From: Talpa occidentalis
Lineage: Eukaryota; Chordata; Mammalia; Eulipotyphla; Talpidae
Direction: 5' to 3'
DNA: 64,000 bases
Assembly (NCBI RefSeq): GCF_014898055.3
Contig: NW_023604295.1
Location: forward strand, 136,802,676 to 136,866,675
In this document: piece after piece, positions 59,828 through 64,000 of the stretch
Numbering within the stretch: position 1 is the stretch's first letter
Layout of the letters: the number at the start of each line of letters is the position of its first letter
Program-made: the position numbers and the translations under genes
The notes under the pieces: model-generated
Database searches by the model: none
What the model saw: the letters and a program-made list of their open reading frames with translations, nothing else
What the model was told of the DNA's origin: nothing

Positions 59828-60714
59828 ACGTAGCTAACTCGAAAGTTCTGGTTCAAAAAAAGGTGAGTCTGCATATTTCTAAGTGTTCAAAGTATCTGGA
59901 CAGCTAGAAGAGGTGGTGAACTGTAAAGCAGTTGGTCTTTATGCTTGCTATGACCTTTGAAAGACTTACTTGCTGCTTTATTGTTGAGCAGAGGCTGTGA
60001 TAATTAGTAGTATAGAAACCTCATTTCTAGTATTCCAGAAATCTCTGAGTTTTTTCTTAAGCTGTACAAAAACGAACCACATAGCTACAAGAAGTGATGG
60101 CCTATTTGAAGATAGTATCATGGCCACATTTTAAGGACTTATTTTTTTATGTTTTTATCCCATAGAAACCTTTTTTTGTGTGAAAACTTAAGTTATTTGC
60201 TAACACTAACGTGTATAAATAGAACCTTTGACTAACAATATAAGTTTCATGTAGTTGCTTATTTCCATAGTCGGATAAAAAGTGAAAGACTGCAGGATGT
60301 TGCTTATCCAATGAAATTAAATCCTTGTGAGAACAATTTAAAAACCTAAAAAATTGAGAACTTAAGAACCTCATCAAAGCTGAGGAACTCAAGTGTTAAA
60401 GTAAGTTTTATGTAAACATCTTAATTCTTTAAAATTAAAGAATTGGATTTAGAAAATTATGAATTCACAAGAAATCTTTATCCGAATCAAAAAAACCAAA
60501 CTCATATCTATAAAAGGTACTTTTAATATTAGAGCACTAGGAGAAGAATCCAAAATTGCCATTGAGGTAGAAAGAAGAAAACAGGGGCTTAGGAAATAAA
60601 TCTATTTGCTAACTACCTTTTACTGAACAATTTAAGACTGGAAAGTAATACCTGAAATTAATGTATTTAGGAAAATAAGCTCTATATTATGTCTATGTAA
60701 AGTCATTAAATTGA

Positions 60715-60943
60715 GGTGAAATTTGCATAACATACACAACCATTTCAAATTGTACAGTTTTTGGTGTTTAGGCACGTGTTATGCAACCACCAGCTCAAAT
60801 TTCAAAACTTTATCACCCTATAAATGATCCCAATTTCTCCTTTACCCTCCCTCCTCCAACCCCCTGGGACTCTCCAGTCCACCTCCTATTTCTTTGAACT
60901 TGCCTGTTGCGCATGTATCATACAGAGGGAATCATGCAACATA
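60715..60943 (-). repeat. L1 fragment, antisense, left part
   Basis: TTTGCATAACATACACAACC, GCAACCACCAGCTCAAATTTC and TACAGAGGGAATCATGCAACA match antisense L1. It continues at 63790 across the Tigger1 insertion. Confidence 0.8.
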
Positions 60944-61350
60944 GAGGCACACACTAGAGACATTGCAGGTTGGGTTCCATACCAATGTAATAAAATGAAT
61001 ATTAAAGCAAATCGCACATAATTTTCTGTTCTCGGTGCATATGAAAGTTATGTCTACACTGTATTAAGTGTGCAATAGTAGTATGCCTGAAAAGCCAAAG
61101 TCCATACCTTAATTTAAAAACACTTGCTAAAAAATGCTGTCATCTGAGCCTGCAACAAGTTGTAATCTGGTGAAGCATCTTGCCTCGGTGTTGGTGACTA
61201 CTTACTGATTTGGGGGGGGTGGTGTGGCTGTGGCAGTTTCTTAAAATATGACAGAAAAGCCAAATTGTGCTGCACTGATGAACTCTACCTTTTAGGAAAG
61301 ATGTGTTACATGTCATGCTATTTCATAGCATTTTATAAGTACAACTTTTT

Positions 61351-61615
61351 CTTTTTTTTAAAGATTTATTTATGCATACAAGAAATAGGGTACAGGCCAG
61401 AGGTGTGGGGGGGTGAGAGTATTCACCAGAGACTGAGTGGGGAGCAGAACAGGCAGATTAACGGGGATACACTGCTGAGGGGAGCAGCGGGCGAGTCAGG
61501 AGAGGTCTGCTGTGCCATGTGGGTAGCTTCCTGGCCAGGGATCGAACTCGTGCTGTAGTGGCTATGGATAACTTCATAGGTTGCGTCTTAATCCCTTGCG
61601 CCACCAGGGAGGCCC
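61351..61615 (-). repeat. tRNA-derived SINE, antisense, inside Tigger1
   Basis: Full family member. TATAAGTACAACTTTTT before and TATAAGTAGAACTTTTT after differ by one base. Confidence 0.95.
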
Positions 61616-61639
61616 TATAAGTAGAACTTTTTTTAAAAT

Positions 61640-63420
61640 TGGAGTCAATCCTCTTCAGTCCTGTCACCACTTGATCAACTAAATTTATGTAATACTGTAA
61701 ACCTCTTTGTTGTCTTCAATAATGTTCACAGCCTCTTCACCAGGAGTAGAGTCTATGTCAAGAAATGACTTTCTTTGCTCATTCATTGAGAAACAATTCT
61801 TCAGTTATTAAAATTTGATCACAAGATTGCAAGCAGTTCAGTCACATCTTCAGGCTCTACTTCTAGTTTCTTTGTTGTTTCTGCCACAGCTGCAGCTACT
61901 TCTTTCATTGAAGTTTTGAGCTTCTCAAAGTCCTTTGAGATGTGGAATCAATTTTTTCCATATTCTTGATAATGTCAATACTTTGGCTTCTTCGCATGAA
62001 TCAAGGATGTTCTTTATGGCATCTAGACTGGCAAATCCTTTCAAGAAGATTTTCAATTTACCCAGATCCATTGGAGGAATACCTATGGCAGCTATAACCT
62101 TATAAAATGTATTAATTAATAAGACTGGAAAGTAAAAATGTCTCCTCGATCCATGGGCTGTAGGATAGTTGTTTTATTAGCAGTTATGGAAATGACTTTA
62201 ATCCACTTGTACACTTTCATCAGATCTTTGGAGTGACCAGATTCATTAGCACTAGTATTTTGACAGGAATCTTTCTGAGTAGCAGGTCTCGACAGTGGCC
62301 TTCAAAATATTCAGTAAACCATGTTGTAATCAGAAGTGCTGGTATCTACTCGTTTAATTTATAGAGCATAGGCAGAGTAGATTTACCAAACTTCTTAAGG
62401 ACCCTAGGATTTCAAAATGATAAATGAGTATTGTCTTCAGTTGAAAGTCACCAACTGCATTATCTCCTAACAAGAGAGATAGTCTAGTCTTCAAAGCTTT
62501 GAAACCAGGCTTTGATTTCTCCAGCTATAAAAGTCCTGGACAGCCTACCAGTAGAAGGCTATTTCATCTACATTGAAAAATCTGTCGTTTAGTTAGCCAC
62601 GTAGTTAGCCACGTTCATCAATAACCTTAGTTCGATCTTTTTGATAACTTATACTGCAGCTTCTACATCAGCACTTGCTGCTTAGCCTTGTACCTTTTTG
62701 TTAGGGAGTTGGTTTCTTTCCTTAAACCTCATGATCCATCCTCTACTACCTTTCATGCTTTTCTACCAGCTTCTCCACCTCTTTCAGCCTTCATAGAATT
62801 GAAGAGAATCAATTAGCTCTAATTAGGTTTGGCTGGAGGGAATGTTGTGATTGATTTGATCTCCTGTGCAGACCACAGATTTTTTTTCCATGTCAGCAAT
62901 GAAGCTGTTTGGCTTTCTTTTTTTTTTTTTAAAGATTTATTTATTTATTCATACAAGCACTGGGTAGTCAGAAGCGCGGGAGGGTGAGAGAATTCACCAG
63001 AGCCAGAGCGGGGAGCAGAACAGGCAGAAGGACCGAAGCACACTGCTGAGGGGAGCAGCGGGTGGCAGGAGAGGTCTGCGCGCCACGTGGGACCCTCCTC
63101 CAGTGGCCGGGGAGCAACTGGGGATCAAACCGGCGCTGCAGAGGCTGTGGGCAGCTTCTCAACCCAGCGCTCAACCGCTGCACCACCAGGGAGGCCCAGT
63201 TTGGCTTTCTTCTCATTTGTTGTTCACTGGAGTAACACTTTTAATTTCCTTTAAGAACTTTCCCTTACATTCACATCTTGGCTGACTGGCACAAGAGGCC
63301 TAGCTTTTGGCCCCTCTTGGCTTTCAGCATATCTTTCTTACTAAGCCTGCTTATTTCTAGTGTTTGACTTAAAGTGACAGATGTCTAACTCATCCCTTTA
63401 CTTAAACACACAGAGACCAT
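61640..63420 (-). pseudogene. Tigger1 transposase remnant
   Basis: Reads on the minus strand from ATG at 63420-63418. Many substitutions, small indels and the SINE at 62920-63198 break it, so no open frame of useful length remains. A pogo-type DDE transposase by family knowledge. Confidence 0.75.
62920..63198 (-). repeat. tRNA-derived SINE, antisense, subfamily B, inside Tigger1
   Basis: CACTGGGTAGTCAGAAGCGCG, GAATTCACCAGAGCCAGAGCG and CGCTGCACCACCAGGGAGGCCC. Flanked by GTTTGGCTTTCTT (62907-62919 and 63199-63211). Confidence 0.96.
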
Positions 63421-63789
63421 TGTGTGTTATTAATTGCTCTCATTTTAGTATTTTACCTCAGGGAATAAGGCCTGAAGAAGGGAGAGAAGTGGGACAATGA
63501 CTGGTAGGTCAAGCAGTCACAACACGCATTTGTGTTAGTGCATGGGTATGGTTCATGGTGTGCCAAAACAATTGCAACAGGAATGTCAAAGATTGTTGAT
63601 CAGAGACACCGTAACAGATAATAATAATACAAGAATTTGAAATATTTCAAGAGTTACCAAAATGTGCTACAGACATGAAGTGAGTACATGCTGTTGGAAA
63701 AAATAGAGCCAAGACTTAAGTTGCCAAAAAAGAAATGCACTATCTGTGAGGCACAATAAAACAAAACACAGTAAAATGTGGTATGCCCA

Positions 63790-64000
63790 TATGTCCTTTT
63801 GTGTTTGTTTTTTTCCATCATTGTAGTGTTTTCAAAGCTCAAGTTGCAACACTTATCAGTACTTCATTCTTTTTAATGTCTGTGTAATTGTGTGTGTGTC
63901 CACCATTTGTTTATTCAGTCATCTGTTGATAGACATTTGGATTTCCACTTTTTTTTTTTTTACTTGAAGCCATCCTACTGGGTGTGAGATGGTATCTCTC
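63790..64000 (-). repeat. L1 fragment, antisense, right part (runs off window)
   Basis: ATGTCCTTTTGTG, TATCAGTACTTCATTC, CAGTCATCTGTTGATAGACA and GGGTGTGAGATGGTATCTC match antisense L1 ORF2 3' end, continuing from 60943. Confidence 0.85.

Larger units (their letters stand above)
60944..63789 (-). mobile_element. Tigger1 DNA transposon (TcMar-Tigger), near complete, antisense, split by two SINEs
   Basis: About 2.3 kb after removing SINEs at 61351-61615 and 62920-63198, close to the roughly 2.4-kb full element. Matching phrases run throughout, such as TTCACAGCCTCTTCACCAGG, CACATCTTCAGGCTCTACTTC, CCTTGATC/CTCGATCCATGGGCTG, AAATATTCAGTAAACCATG, TTGAAGAGAAT and the 3' GAGGCACAATAAAAC..GGTATGCC. 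The ends abut TA on both sides, the expected target duplication. Confidence 0.9.
58816..64000. other. gene-free region downstream of SAP30
   Basis: No gene seen. 58816-59640 and 59850-60700 show nothing recognised; the rest is MER5A and the nested L1/Tigger1/SINE block. Confidence 0.8.

Noticed and set aside
1..64000. CRISPR arrays, bacterial operons, toxin genes or intact viral genomes
   Set aside because: None seen. Direct repeats in the window are SINE target duplications, microsatellites or the single 61-bp duplication.

Overview
This is a 64-kb piece of a placental mammal genome. It holds three recognisable genes in the order and orientation known from human 4q34: the 3' two thirds of GALNT7 (+), all of HMGB2 (-), and all of SAP30 (+). 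Introns with GT-AG ends, two CpG islands, MIR, L2, L1, MER5A and Tigger1 fossils, and about 22 copies of a tRNA-derived SINE all fit a mammal. The SINE is not primate Alu, rodent B1/B2, the carnivore, whale/ruminant or horse SINE as I remember them. I suspect a rhinolophoid (yinpterochiropteran) bat or another laurasiatherian, but cannot confirm this from the sequence.

Region 1 (1-24,670) is GALNT7: introns plus the last ten exons, in the pattern of human exons 3-12 of 12. They encode the catalytic GT-A region (DXH motif, WGGE motif) and the C-terminal ricin-type lectin domain, followed by a 3' UTR of about 2.3 kb. A notable feature is a pair of homologous, equal-length (183 nt) exons at 8407-8589 and 8729-8911. 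Both are open and correctly spliceable, and they look like alternative versions of one catalytic-domain segment. Region 2 (24,670-30,310) is a gene-free tail-to-tail spacer with old repeats, one SINE and a solo-LTR-like element. Region 3 (30,310-33,660) is HMGB2 with a large CpG island, three inverted CCAAT boxes and TTTGAA elements in its promoter. The predicted protein is 210 aa with two HMG boxes and an acidic tail.

Region 4 (33,660-52,580) is intergenic and dense with SINEs, some nested, plus an L1 fossil, an L2 fossil and a puzzling 61-bp exact duplication. Region 5 (52,580-58,815) is SAP30 with its CpG island and two ZNF143/THAP11-like promoter motifs. All four coding exons are present, but exon 1 lacks one base relative to the expected frame, so the annotated ATG does not read through as given. 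Region 6 (58,815-64,000) is gene-free: MER5A, then an old antisense L1 split by a near-complete Tigger1 DNA transposon, which is itself split by two SINEs.

The genes do not form a functional unit. GALNT7 is a Golgi glycosyltransferase, while HMGB2 and SAP30 are chromatin proteins with separate CpG-island promoters. I found no bacterial-style system, CRISPR array, rRNA, tRNA gene or intact retrovirus.
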